Origin: Candidatus Rokuibacteriota bacterium
GTDB taxonomy: Bacteria; Methylomirabilota; Methylomirabilia; Rokubacteriales; CSP1-6
Assembly: GCA_003221615.1 (NCBI GenBank)
Contig: QHSQ01000117.1
Span: forward strand, 1-44,547
Direction: 5' to 3'
Length of the DNA stretch: 44,547 bases
A program made the position numbers and the translations under genes. Shown here piece by piece: positions 24,033 through 31,934 of the stretch (positions are counted from its first letter, which is position 1; the number at the start of each line of letters is the position of its first letter). The notes under the pieces were generated by a model. That model saw nothing but the letters and a program-made list of their open reading frames with translations, did not search any database and was not told the DNA's origin.

Positions 24033-25109
24033 CTATCGAAAGTCCATCGGGCCGCGCGCGACGTGGCTGCCGGCAGGCGAGCTGCGTGCGGCTTCGGTCA
24101 CCCTGATCATGTAGTACTCGACCATGTCGCTCGCGCTCCGGGCCAGATCGAAGCGCGGTTCCCATCCCAAGGCCCGCAGGCGCCGGGTATCGGCGAAGTG
24201 GCGGCTCGGCCCGCCGCCCTTGGTCGAGCGGTGCTGAACCTCGATCGAACCCTGGAGGCCTGCGGTCTCGAGAACGAGGTCCAGGAGTGATCGAATCGAC
24301 GATTCCGTCCCCGTCGCGACGTTATAGGTCTTCCCGGCGGCGCCGTGATCGACGAGCGTCGAAAGCGCCACCGCGACGTCGCGCACGTCGATGAAGTCAC
24401 GGGTCGTCTGCAGATCGCCGACGTCGACGATGGGGGGCCGGACGCCGTGCCGGATCTCGGTCACCTGGCGCGCGAACTCGGGCCCGACGTGCCGATCGTC
24501 CTCACCGGCGCCCACGACGTTGAACAGCCGCGCCCATACCGTCTCGATCCCATGGCGGATGGCCAGCGCCCGAGAGAGACGCTCGACGACCAGCTTGCTC
24601 ATGGAATAGAGGTCCACTGGATGGCAGGCGGCCGTCTCGTCGAAGGGCAGCGGAGCGGCGCCGGGCGCCCCGTAGACCCCACCGGTCGAGCAGATGATGA
24701 CGCGGCGAAGATCCAGCTCCGCGTCCGCGAGGGTCTCCATGAGCGCGCGCGTCGCCTCGATGTTCGTTCGAATCAGATCGATCGGTGCGTCGTCGCGCAA
24801 TGCCGAGGCGAGATGGATCACGACGTGCGGTCGGAAGGCTCGAAGCGCCCGCGTCAGCGGGGCGCGAGCGTTGAGATCGACCGAGGCGTAATGGTACGCA
24901 GGGTGGGACGACGTGAGCTCGAGCTCGGTGGGCAGGGGCGCCGGCAGTCGCGCGTCCGCCCAGCGGATCGAATGGGGAAACGTGTCACGGAGCTCGGGCG
25001 ATCGGCCGATTCCGACGACCTCGGCGTCGGGCCGGCTCGTGAGGAGATGGGCCGTGACGTAACGACCGACGAACCCCTGCGCCCCGGTGACGAAGAATCG
25101 CGTGCTCAC
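24033..25109 (-). CDS. NAD(P)-dependent epimerase/dehydratase, GDP-4-keto-6-deoxymannose reductase (RMD)-like
   Basis: A 358-aa extended SDR enzyme. The nucleotide-binding motif is FFVTGAQGFVGRYV at the N-terminus, the active-site segment IICSTGGVYG and the catalytic YSMSK around residue 170. TTRDFIDVRDVAVAL and GKTYNVATG in the C-terminal half are typical of RMD/GMD-type NDP-sugar enzymes. It probably reduces or epimerises the 4-keto group of an activated sugar or cyclitol. The start is the GTG that overlaps the stop of the preceding epimerase gene (GTGA). It is the last gene of the 12-gene leftward operon. The last 20 or so residues (SSPAGSHVARGPMDFR) are beyond the usual family end and may be read from junction sequence. 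Confidence 0.87.
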   Translation of the reverse strand: MSTRFFVTGAQGFVGRYVTAHLLTSRPDAEVVGIGRSPELRDTFPHSIRWADARLPAPLPTELELTSSHPAYHYASVDLNARAPLTRALRAFRPHVVIHLASALRDDAPIDLIRTNIEATRALMETLADAELDLRRVIICSTGGVYGAPGAAPLPFDETAACHPVDLYSMSKLVVERLSRALAIRHGIETVWARLFNVVGAGEDDRHVGPEFARQVTEIRHGVRPPIVDVGDLQTTRDFIDVRDVAVALSTLVDHGAAGKTYNVATGTESSIRSLLDLVLETAGLQGSIEVQHRSTKGGGPSRHFADTRRLRALGWEPRFDLARSASDMVEYYMIRVTEAARSSPAGSHVARGPMDFR

Positions 25110-26050
25110 CGCGCGTCCATCCAGCGAATCGTCTCGCGGAGTCCCGTGCCCAGAGGCGTGCGAGCGCGCCATCCGAGCAGCCGGCCGGCCCGGCGAGGAT
25201 CGGCGACCAGGCGATCGACCGCGTCACGGGCGAGCTCGGGCGGTGTCGATCTCACTCGCAGCAGGATGCGGCGCCGTCGTAGTCGCGCGATCCGACGCGC
25301 CACCTGAGCGACGCTCGTCCCTCGGCCACTTCCCACGTTCAAGATCGTGAGGCGCGGGAGCGGCGCCGTGCACGCTCGGACGATGGCGTCCGCCACATCC
25401 GCGACGTGGCAGAAATCACGGACCGGACGAAGATCGCGCAACACGGCTGAGTGGCCGCGTCGGGTCTGGCGGATGACCGTGCCGATCATCGACCGGCTCG
25501 AGAGTCCGGGGCCGTAGATCGCGAAGGGACGGAGGATCACGCTCTCGAGGCCGAACGCGCTCGAGAAGGCCTCGACGAGCTTCTCGGCGCCGGCCTTGGC
25601 GGCGGCGTACGGAGAGATCGGCCGGAGCGCGGCACCTTCCGCGACGCGAGGGGTCCGCGGCCGCCCGTACACCTCCGCCGAGGAGATGTAGACGATGCGC
25701 TTGATACCGTATCGTCGGCACACCTCCAGCACGGTCGCCGTGCCCAGGACGTGCGTGCGAACGTAGTGTCGCGATGATCCGAACGATGCGGTGACGGAAG
25801 CCGGTCCGGCGAGATGGACGAGCGCGTCCGCGTCGCGCGCGAGAGCGCCGATTGCGGAGAGGTTCGTCACGTCGCAGCGAACGCTGCGGACTTGACGCGG
25901 GACGCGCCGGGGGGACTCCCAGGGCGGCGTCGTCAACGCGCGAACATCCGCCCCGCGAGTCACCAGGCGCTGGATCAGCGCCGACCCGATGAATCCCCCG
26001 CCTCCCGTGACGAAGAGCCGTCTCCCTCGGATCGGGGGCAGGAGCGCCAT
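25106..26050 (-). CDS. NAD(P)-dependent sugar epimerase/dehydratase (extended SDR)
   Basis: A 314-aa extended SDR protein. The Rossmann motif is LFVTGGGGFIGSALIQRL, followed by CDVTNLSAI, the active-site strand IVYISSAEVYG and the catalytic YAAAKAGAEKLVE. The substrate-binding region RPFAIYGPGL and RDFCHVADVADAIV are as in UDP-/dTDP-sugar 4-epimerases and dehydratases. It acts in the cytoplasm on an NDP-activated sugar or cyclitol. The start codon overlaps the glycosyltransferase stop (TGATG) and the end overlaps the next SDR gene (GTGA), so the pair is likely made in equal amounts. Whether the two SDRs act in sequence on one intermediate is not known. Confidence 0.88.
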   Translation of the reverse strand: MALLPPIRGRRLFVTGGGGFIGSALIQRLVTRGADVRALTTPPWESPRRVPRQVRSVRCDVTNLSAIGALARDADALVHLAGPASVTASFGSSRHYVRTHVLGTATVLEVCRRYGIKRIVYISSAEVYGRPRTPRVAEGAALRPISPYAAAKAGAEKLVEAFSSAFGLESVILRPFAIYGPGLSSRSMIGTVIRQTRRGHSAVLRDLRPVRDFCHVADVADAIVRACTAPLPRLTILNVGSGRGTSVAQVARRIARLRRRRILLRVRSTPPELARDAVDRLVADPRRAGRLLGWRARTPLGTGLRETIRWMDAR

Positions 26051-27285
26051 CAGATGCTCCCGCGCAGCTCCGCGAGCTCCCTCGGCTTCCGCTGCCGTCG
26101 GGTGGCCAGCTCGGCGAAGCATCCTTCGAGGGCCCGTGTCATGACGGGTGGCTGATAGCCCGCGCGATAGCGCCGGTGAGCCGCTACCCCGAGGCGCGCG
26201 GCCAGCGCGGGATCCCCCACGAGGCGCAGCAGCGCGCCCGCGATGGCTCCCGGGTCGTGAGGCGGAACGAGCAGGGCCGACTCGAGATGCTTCAGCATGT
26301 CGGGGACGCCTCCAACGGTGGTGGCGACGATGGGCTTTGCCAGCGCCATCCCTTCGATGAGGGCGTTCGGTAGCGAGTCGTACGTCGACGCGTGCACCTG
26401 GATGTCGATGACCTTCCACACGTCACCAATCGGTCCCGGATAGCTGACGAGTCGGATCCTGTTGGCAAGCCCGAGATCGCGAATCGACCGCTCGAGCCGC
26501 TGCCGATACGTGACATCGGCCTTCGGGAATCCGACGAGGAGGAACATCGTCGACGGGGCGAGCGCGAGCACGAGCCGTGCTGCCTCCAATAGATCCATAT
26601 ATCCCTTGTGTGGCGCGAGCGCGGCCACCTGACCGATCACGCGAATGCCCGGATCTCTCGGTATGCCGAGCTGGGCCCGGGTCTCGTCCGCGGGGCGGGC
26701 CGTCTGCGGAGGAAGGATCCCGTTGGGCACGACGAGGACAGGCCGCTGGGGCCGTCGCATCCACCGCCTGATGTCCTGACGGCGTGCTTCGGAATCGGTG
26801 ACGATCACGCTCGCCATCCCCATGACCAGATGCCCCACCACGGGCCAGAGGGGTGGTGGTGTCAGGGGGACGGGGCTGTAGAGCGTCACGGCGGTGGGAG
26901 TCCGGCTGGCCGCCGCGGCCAGAACGCTGACGAGAGCGGCGGGCTCGAGGTGAGCGTCGATGACGTCGGCCCGCCATTCGCGGAGGACGCGGCGCAGGCC
27001 GTTCACCTTGTGGAGCAGTCGCCGCGCGGCGCCGACGATGTGGAGCGCTGCGATCGCGGGCGGTCCGGGGACTCCGCCGAGCGACGAGGGGCGTACGCCG
27101 GCCGCGTTGTAATGCTGATGCATGGCCCAAGATTCAGAGGGCCATGAATGTGGCGGCTGGATCGTGACGACCCGATGCTCGAAGCGTTCGCGGTCGATCG
27201 TGGTCGCAAAGGACAGCAGCCTGTTCTCGTCGCCACCAAAACCGAGATCGTCGATGACCGAGAGGACTCGCACCCGGGCGCTCAT
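26050..27285 (-). CDS. Glycosyltransferase, GT4-like (GT-B fold)
   Basis: A 411-aa GT-B glycosyltransferase. The N-terminal acceptor half starts VLSVIDDLGFGGDENRLL, a typical GT4 opening. The donor half has VVPNGILPP, VIGQVAALAPHKGYMDLLEA, and the donor-site motif STYDSLPNALIEGMALAKPI with VATTVGGVPDML. There is no signal peptide; it would act at the inner face of the membrane. It is embedded in the operon by ATGA and TGATG overlaps. As the only glycosyltransferase in the cluster, it is the obvious candidate to move the activated sugar or carba-sugar onto an acceptor. In acarbose/validamycin pathways the comparable step uses a trehalose-phosphate-synthase-like enzyme, so the chemistry may differ here. 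Confidence 0.9.
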   Translation of the reverse strand: MSARVRVLSVIDDLGFGGDENRLLSFATTIDRERFEHRVVTIQPPHSWPSESWAMHQHYNAAGVRPSSLGGVPGPPAIAALHIVGAARRLLHKVNGLRRVLREWRADVIDAHLEPAALVSVLAAAASRTPTAVTLYSPVPLTPPPLWPVVGHLVMGMASVIVTDSEARRQDIRRWMRRPQRPVLVVPNGILPPQTARPADETRAQLGIPRDPGIRVIGQVAALAPHKGYMDLLEAARLVLALAPSTMFLLVGFPKADVTYRQRLERSIRDLGLANRIRLVSYPGPIGDVWKVIDIQVHASTYDSLPNALIEGMALAKPIVATTVGGVPDMLKHLESALLVPPHDPGAIAGALLRLVGDPALAARLGVAAHRRYRAGYQPPVMTRALEGCFAELATRRQRKPRELAELRGSI

Positions 27286-28412
27286 CGAGGTCTCTCCGCC
27301 CAGGCGAGCGACCGTACGAGCGGTGCGCTCAAGGGTCCGAATCGCTCCAGACACTGCCGGCCAACCCATAGCGCCGGCCCGTCGAAGGACGGCGGCGACG
27401 GCTCGTCGGCGGCGTGAGCCACGAAGACGTGGTGCCGTACCAGGCGGCCGGTCGCGACATCGAGGTCGTCGAACGACGCCAGGAATTCCGGGGCCGGTCG
27501 AGTCCCCGGGACGACGCGGGCGAGCAGTCGACGGGCCGCGTCCCGCGGCGTCGTGTCGTCCCGGTGGAGCTCCTCTCCCGGAACGTCCCAGCGCTCGGGA
27601 TAGCGAGCCGCTCGGGCGGGCCGGTGCGTGAGCAACACGCTCGACGGCGACAACACCAGGAGCGCGACGACTTCGTGTTGGGGGGCGTCATCCCAGTGCT
27701 CGAACGAATCCAGGTGCTCGGCGATCAGCTGCTCGGCCTGCTCCAGCCTCGTGGCGTCGTTCACGTCGATCCAGGGCGCGTCGTGTGGAAAGGCGCAGAC
27801 CCTCTCGCCTTGCGCGATGAGCGCGGTCACCAGATCCGGCGCGTCCCACCGACGCTCTGGGTCCAGCATCGCCCGAGCCTTCGGGCCGAGCACGTAGGTT
27901 CCGCTCGAGGCCGGGATGCGCTTGGTGGGTTTTTCAAGATACTCGGCGACCAGGCCGTCGACGATCCGCAGCTCGCCGCACGGCATCCGCATCATCTCGA
28001 TGTGGGAGGCAACCGTCATGGCGGCGGACGAGGCCTCGTGAAACGCGACGAGCTTGCCGAGCTGCAGGGCCGTCAGGTTGTCCACGTTGACCACGAGGAT
28101 CGATCCGTCGATCGCATCGAGCAAGGCAACGGCGCCGATCGTTCCCCGTGGCGAGGCCTCCTTCAGGCAGTGAAGGCGCGCGTTCCGGGCGGTCGCGAGC
28201 GCGCGAGCACGACCAAGCACGTAGCGCTCGACCTCGGGCTCGTGCGCGCTCACGGCGACGGCGATGTGGCGGAAGCCCTTGGATAGCAGGGCGCAGACGT
28301 TCCGCTCCAGCAGCGTGACGCCAAGGACCGGCACCAGCGCCTTGTGCGCCGGCCCGGCGGTCGCCCGCATCCGCGCCGATCGACCGCCGGCCATGATGAC
28401 GGCGAGGGTCAT
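27282..28412 (-). CDS. Sugar-phosphate nucleotidyltransferase fused to a degenerate Nudix domain
   Basis: A 376-aa two-domain protein. Residues 1-235 form a nucleotidyltransferase: VIMAGGRSARM, the sugar-phosphate lysine in AHKALVPVLG, the metal-binding VVNVDNLT (about 108-114), EKPTKR around 160 and PWIDVNDATRLEQAEQLI near 213-230. Residues 246-345 look like a Nudix fold (VVALLVLSPSSVLLTHRP, ERWDVPGEEL, RHHVFVAHA). The Nudix box, however, is broken: RE-x2-EE is replaced by RDAARRLLAR, so no hydrolysis is expected. The acarbose cluster also contains a nucleotidyltransferase (AcbR) and a Nudix protein (AcbP), as separate genes. The domain may bind nucleotide or product. ATGA overlaps lie on both sides. 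Confidence 0.85.
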   Translation of the reverse strand: MTLAVIMAGGRSARMRATAGPAHKALVPVLGVTLLERNVCALLSKGFRHIAVAVSAHEPEVERYVLGRARALATARNARLHCLKEASPRGTIGAVALLDAIDGSILVVNVDNLTALQLGKLVAFHEASSAAMTVASHIEMMRMPCGELRIVDGLVAEYLEKPTKRIPASSGTYVLGPKARAMLDPERRWDAPDLVTALIAQGERVCAFPHDAPWIDVNDATRLEQAEQLIAEHLDSFEHWDDAPQHEVVALLVLSPSSVLLTHRPARAARYPERWDVPGEELHRDDTTPRDAARRLLARVVPGTRPAPEFLASFDDLDVATGRLVRHHVFVAHAADEPSPPSFDGPALWVGRQCLERFGPLSAPLVRSLAWAERPR

Positions 28413-28783
28413 CCCAGGGCTGCGGCCTTGGCCGCGACTTCGACGACGACGAGCCGGAGCTCGGCCCCGGAGACGTTTTTCAATCCATGCGTTCCCCCCG
28501 GGCGATTCATGACGACGTCGCCGGGGCCGACCTCGAAGACCTCGCCGTCGAGCTCCATCAGTCCCCGCCCCGCCACGATCACGTACAGCTCGTGGTTGTC
28601 GTGGTCGTGCGTGTGCGCGCCGATCTCCGATCCAGGTGGGACGACCGAGAGGTCGACGAAGCGGCAGTGGCTCACGTCACGTCCCAGGAACACACGGGAC
28701 GTGAGAATGGTGCCTCGCCCACCATGGGCGACCTCGGCCTGAAAGCCCTGGCCGGCGAAGGAGAAGCGCTGCCCGACGCTCAT
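28409..28783 (-). CDS. Small single-domain cupin
   Basis: A 124-aa cupin. The metal-binding motif 1 is HTHDHDNHELYVIVAGRG (His, His and Glu), and motif 2 is PGDVVMNRPGGTHGLKNVSG with the fourth His. All four presumed metal ligands are present, so it should bind Fe, Mn, Ni or Zn. It could be a sugar isomerase/epimerase or a regulatory binding protein; the fold alone does not say. ATGA overlaps on both sides place it firmly in the operon, between the methyltransferase and the nucleotidyltransferase. Cyclitol pathways need a C-2 epimerisation of the cyclised product, which no other gene here obviously provides. Confidence 0.83.
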   Translation of the reverse strand: MSVGQRFSFAGQGFQAEVAHGGRGTILTSRVFLGRDVSHCRFVDLSVVPPGSEIGAHTHDHDNHELYVIVAGRGLMELDGEVFEVGPGDVVMNRPGGTHGLKNVSGAELRLVVVEVAAKAAALG

Positions 28784-29772
28784 CCGCCACGCCTCTGGGG
28801 GGCGCCGAGGTGAGGGGCGCTGACGACGGACACGTGGTGCCGATGCGCCCTGGTGCTCTGGCGAAGGCGCGCGATGGCGAAGAGCGTGGCCGGCCCGACG
28901 CGTGGCGAGAGCCGCCCGACGGTGTAGCGCCAGAACGACTCCGTGCGATCGACGAACCGGGTGACGCTCACTCGTGCCGCGGCCGCCGGAGGCCCGGGGC
29001 GTTGGGGCGCGGCCCGAAGGCGTCGATACCGTCGAGCGAGCGAACGCACGCCGGCCACGAACAACGTGCCCGGGGCGAGACCGAAGTGCGCAGTGTGAGC
29101 CAGCTCCAGATCTGCGCGGGCCAGCAGCCTTCGAAGCGAGCGTACGGAGTAGAGCCAGCGATGCTGCGGATAGCCGATGGTGCCGATCATCGTGTACCAC
29201 CAGGGCGCGATCCCTCCGAGCAGCCCGACCTCGAAGGCGAGGACACCGTCCGGCCGGAGGAACCCTCCCATTTTTCGTAGCGCCGCAATGGGATCGGCGA
29301 AGTGGCTCAGGAGATCACAGTGATACACGATGTCGGACTCGGCCTCACCCGGGCGGCACGACTCGAAAAGGGCGCATTCCACCGGAGCGCCGAGACGCGC
29401 TTCCGCGCGCCGGGCGCGCCCGGGATGCGGCTCGATGCCCGCAACGTCGTAGCCCGCCGCCTGCGCCGCGGCGAGGAAGTGTCCCTCACCGCACCCGATG
29501 TCGAGGACCCGGCCGCGTGGGCGATATCGCTGGATCCAGCGCACTCGCCGCCGGGCCGGTACGGCGTAGTAGCTGTCGGGATGCCCATCGACGGTGGGGT
29601 CGACGGCGCCGAGCGGCGGCGGCGGCGACGCGTACACCGTGCCGCAGCGACAGGCGCGTCCCTCGTATCCGTTCTCACGCCACACCACGAGCGCTGACAC
29701 GCCGTCGCAGACGACGCAGCGGCCCAGGTCCTCCGCGCCGACTACCCGTGCGGTCAGCTCGTCGGTGCCCAT
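28780..29772 (-). CDS. SAM-dependent class I methyltransferase with N-terminal Cys cluster
   Basis: A 330-aa protein. The N-terminal 50 residues carry CVVC, then CRCG, a small zinc-ribbon-like element often seen on sugar and natural-product methyltransferases. SAM-binding motif I is RGRVLDIGCGEGHFLAAA near residue 90, with motif II DIVYHCDLLSHFADP. The C-terminal part (TIGYPQHRWLYSVRSLRRLL) is of the kind seen in type 11/12 methyltransferases. It probably O-, N- or C-methylates an intermediate or the finished glycan. The start codon lies 6 nt after the stop of the oxidoreductase gene. The cupin start overlaps its stop. Confidence 0.85.
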   Translation of the reverse strand: MGTDELTARVVGAEDLGRCVVCDGVSALVVWRENGYEGRACRCGTVYASPPPPLGAVDPTVDGHPDSYYAVPARRRVRWIQRYRPRGRVLDIGCGEGHFLAAAQAAGYDVAGIEPHPGRARRAEARLGAPVECALFESCRPGEAESDIVYHCDLLSHFADPIAALRKMGGFLRPDGVLAFEVGLLGGIAPWWYTMIGTIGYPQHRWLYSVRSLRRLLARADLELAHTAHFGLAPGTLFVAGVRSLARRYRRLRAAPQRPGPPAAAARVSVTRFVDRTESFWRYTVGRLSPRVGPATLFAIARLRQSTRAHRHHVSVVSAPHLGAPQRRGG

Positions 29773-29778
29773 GGCGGA

Positions 29779-30735
29779 TCAATCCACCGGCTCGATCCTC
29801 GAGCTCCGGAGCGACCGGCGGATCGCGTCGACGGTCCTCTGTGTTCGCATCGCATCCGGCAAATCGGAGAGGATCGGCGTGGTCGAGTCCTTCCGGATCG
29901 CAGCGAAGAACGCCGCGACCTCGAGCTCGAAGATCTTGTCCCGCTCGGGCTCCACCTCCGGAAAGAGGCGGCCATCGTCGCCGCGAAGCCGAAAATCCCA
30001 TCCCTCGAGACGCACGCTCGTCTCCTCGGTGATCACCTGGAGGTTGATCGTCTTCTGGCGTGCCTGGCAGGTGTACAGCACGGTCCCGAGCGCGTCTCCG
30101 GCGAATCGCAGGCTCACCGCCGCGGCCTCGGGCGCGCCGTGAGGCCCGGGCGGTCCGCCGGTCATCGCGTGAACCTCTCGGATGTCGCCGACGAGATATC
30201 GGGCGAGGTCGACCAGATGCGTGGCCTGCTCGTTGACGGGGCCACCGGAGAGCGTTTCGTGATCCCACCAGGGCACGGCATAGCGCGCGCCGGCCCAGTT
30301 TCCCGATAGCCCGAGAATGACCTTGCCGCCGAGCGCGTCGCGCGCGGCCTGAACGGACGGTCGATAGCGATTCATGTATCCCACCGCCGTGATCACCGGC
30401 TTGCGCCGGAGGACCTCGAGCGCCGCGGCGCTCTGCGACGCCGAAAGGCCAATCGGCTTCTCCACGAAGACAGCGACCCCCGCCTCGAGCGCGCGCACCT
30501 CGACCTCACCGCGCGCGTTCGGCGGGGTGCAAACGAAGACGCCGTCGATCGACGCCAGATCCAGGTCGCGCCAGTCCGGGAGCACCCTGCTTCCGGGCGC
30601 GAGCGCGGCGACCTCGTGCGCGCGCGGAAGATCCGGGTCGCACAGCGCCACGACCCGCCCTCCGAGGCTCAGCGCGGCGCGAGCGCGCTGGCGACCCATC
30701 CGTCCACAGCCGAGGACCGCTACGCGAATGCCCAT
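29779..30735 (-). CDS. Gfo/Idh/MocA-family oxidoreductase
   Basis: A 318-aa NAD(P)-dependent sugar/cyclitol dehydrogenase. The Rossmann motif is VAVLGCGRMGRQRA, then the family's FVEKPIGLS around residue 95 with the catalytic Lys. The C-terminal beta-sheet domain includes GGPVNEQATHLVDLARYL with the active-site His. Members include inositol 2-dehydrogenase and cyclitol dehydrogenases, so oxidation of a ring hydroxyl before amination is a sensible role. The ATG at 30735 was chosen because it gives the canonical N-terminus; it overlaps the end of the GH4-like gene by 16 nt. An in-frame ATG 11 codons upstream adds a stretch unlike the family. Confidence 0.88.
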   Translation of the reverse strand: MGIRVAVLGCGRMGRQRARAALSLGGRVVALCDPDLPRAHEVAALAPGSRVLPDWRDLDLASIDGVFVCTPPNARGEVEVRALEAGVAVFVEKPIGLSASQSAAALEVLRRKPVITAVGYMNRYRPSVQAARDALGGKVILGLSGNWAGARYAVPWWDHETLSGGPVNEQATHLVDLARYLVGDIREVHAMTGGPPGPHGAPEAAAVSLRFAGDALGTVLYTCQARQKTINLQVITEETSVRLEGWDFRLRGDDGRLFPEVEPERDKIFELEVAAFFAAIRKDSTTPILSDLPDAMRTQRTVDAIRRSLRSSRIEPVD

Positions 30736-31934
30736 GACGGTGCGCCCTCCTGCCGCGCATAGCGGCACAACGCGCGCGCCAGCGGCATCACGTCGACGTT
30801 CACGAGCAGCGGATCCGCGGCCAGTGCGGCCGTCAGGGCGTCGATCTCGGGCGCCGCGACCGCTCTCAAGACGGCGCGCTCGTGGTGCGCGAAGCGGTCG
30901 AGCCAGGCGGAGACGCGGCGGTTCGGCGGCGGCCCCGGCACCGGCTCGATGGCGGTTGCGCAGACGTCAGCCTGGACCTCGACGGCGACGTCGCGGGCGT
31001 GCGGGAGGGTCACCACCATGCGCCGCGGCGCGCTGGAGGTGAAGGCGACAATCGCCGGGACGACCGCATCGGGGTACCATCGCACGTCGCGTCGCGCGAG
31101 GCTCGGCGGCGCGGCGGGATACGATTCCTGGAGCTCACGGAAGATGTCTGCACCCAGCTGCATGAGAAACGAGGCCCGGCCTCCTGCCGGACGGTGCCCC
31201 GACCGGAGCAAGCGGAAATACTTCAACGGAAGGGCGCCGAGCTCTTCGATGACGTCGCCGGCAATGCCGTTGATCGTCTCTCCGCCGAGCCGCTCCAGGA
31301 GCCGGGGCAGCTGGTCGTCGCGCTCGATCGTGAGATCGTGGATGAACCCTCGATGGTTCAAGCCGTCGTACGCCCATTCGAGCGATGCGAGGGGAACCCC
31401 GAGAACGCGTGCGGCGAGCTGGGCGGTGACGAGCGGGAGCTCACACACGCCCAGGCAGTGGACGCCCGAGGCGGCCAGGATGGCGGTCGAAACACTGAGT
31501 GGATTGACCAGGTTGATTACCCGGGCGTCCGGACAGGTCTGAGTCAGGACACGGCCCAGGCGCATCAGTGCGGGGGCGATTCTCACCGCGCACCGAAGGG
31601 CCGACGGCCCCAGCGTCTCGTCGGCGTCGACGCCGAAGGCTTCGGCGAACGCTTCGTCGTCCGAGCGTCCCTCCAGACCGCCGTAGCGAATCTGATGCAG
31701 CACCAAGGTGGCGCCCTCGAGCGCCTCCGCCAGGCGAAGGGTGCTGCGGACCTTCGGCACGAGCCCGGCGAGTCTGGTACGCGCGTAACGCTCCACGGCG
31801 CCCAGGTGATCGGCGTCACGGCCGTGCAGGGTCAGCTCCGCGAGAGACGGCGGACCGCCCACCGCCGCGAGCCCGTTGATCAGGGCGAGCGTCGACGGAC
31901 TGCTGCCGCCGAGTACCGTCAATCGCGCCGTCAT
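30720..31934 (-). CDS. GH4-like NAD-dependent glycosidase-family protein
   Basis: A 404-aa protein of the glycoside hydrolase 4 / lactate-malate dehydrogenase-like fold. The N-terminus is a nucleotide-binding LTVLGGSSPSTLALIN. The GH4 features follow: LVLHQIRYGGLEGR, the NLVNPLSVST motif (N144, P145), a Cys in LGVCELP (C164) and a His in GLNHRGF (H194), matching the Cys/His metal ligands of 6-phospho-glycosidases. GH4 enzymes split phospho-sugars by a redox mechanism with NAD and Mn. Inside a biosynthetic operon it may instead oxidise or eliminate on a sugar or cyclitol phosphate. ATGA overlap at its start, 16-nt overlap at its end. Confidence 0.78.
   Translation of the reverse strand: MTARLTVLGGSSPSTLALINGLAAVGGPPSLAELTLHGRDADHLGAVERYARTRLAGLVPKVRSTLRLAEALEGATLVLHQIRYGGLEGRSDDEAFAEAFGVDADETLGPSALRCAVRIAPALMRLGRVLTQTCPDARVINLVNPLSVSTAILAASGVHCLGVCELPLVTAQLAARVLGVPLASLEWAYDGLNHRGFIHDLTIERDDQLPRLLERLGGETINGIAGDVIEELGALPLKYFRLLRSGHRPAGGRASFLMQLGADIFRELQESYPAAPPSLARRDVRWYPDAVVPAIVAFTSSAPRRMVVTLPHARDVAVEVQADVCATAIEPVPGPPPNRRVSAWLDRFAHHERAVLRAVAAPEIDALTAALAADPLLVNVDVMPLARALCRYARQEGAPSWAFA

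Noticed and set aside
23812..24114. A 100-codon plus-strand gene at the junction
   Set aside because: No family, no good start signal, and it runs over the end of the RMD-like gene; kept only as a possible remnant.
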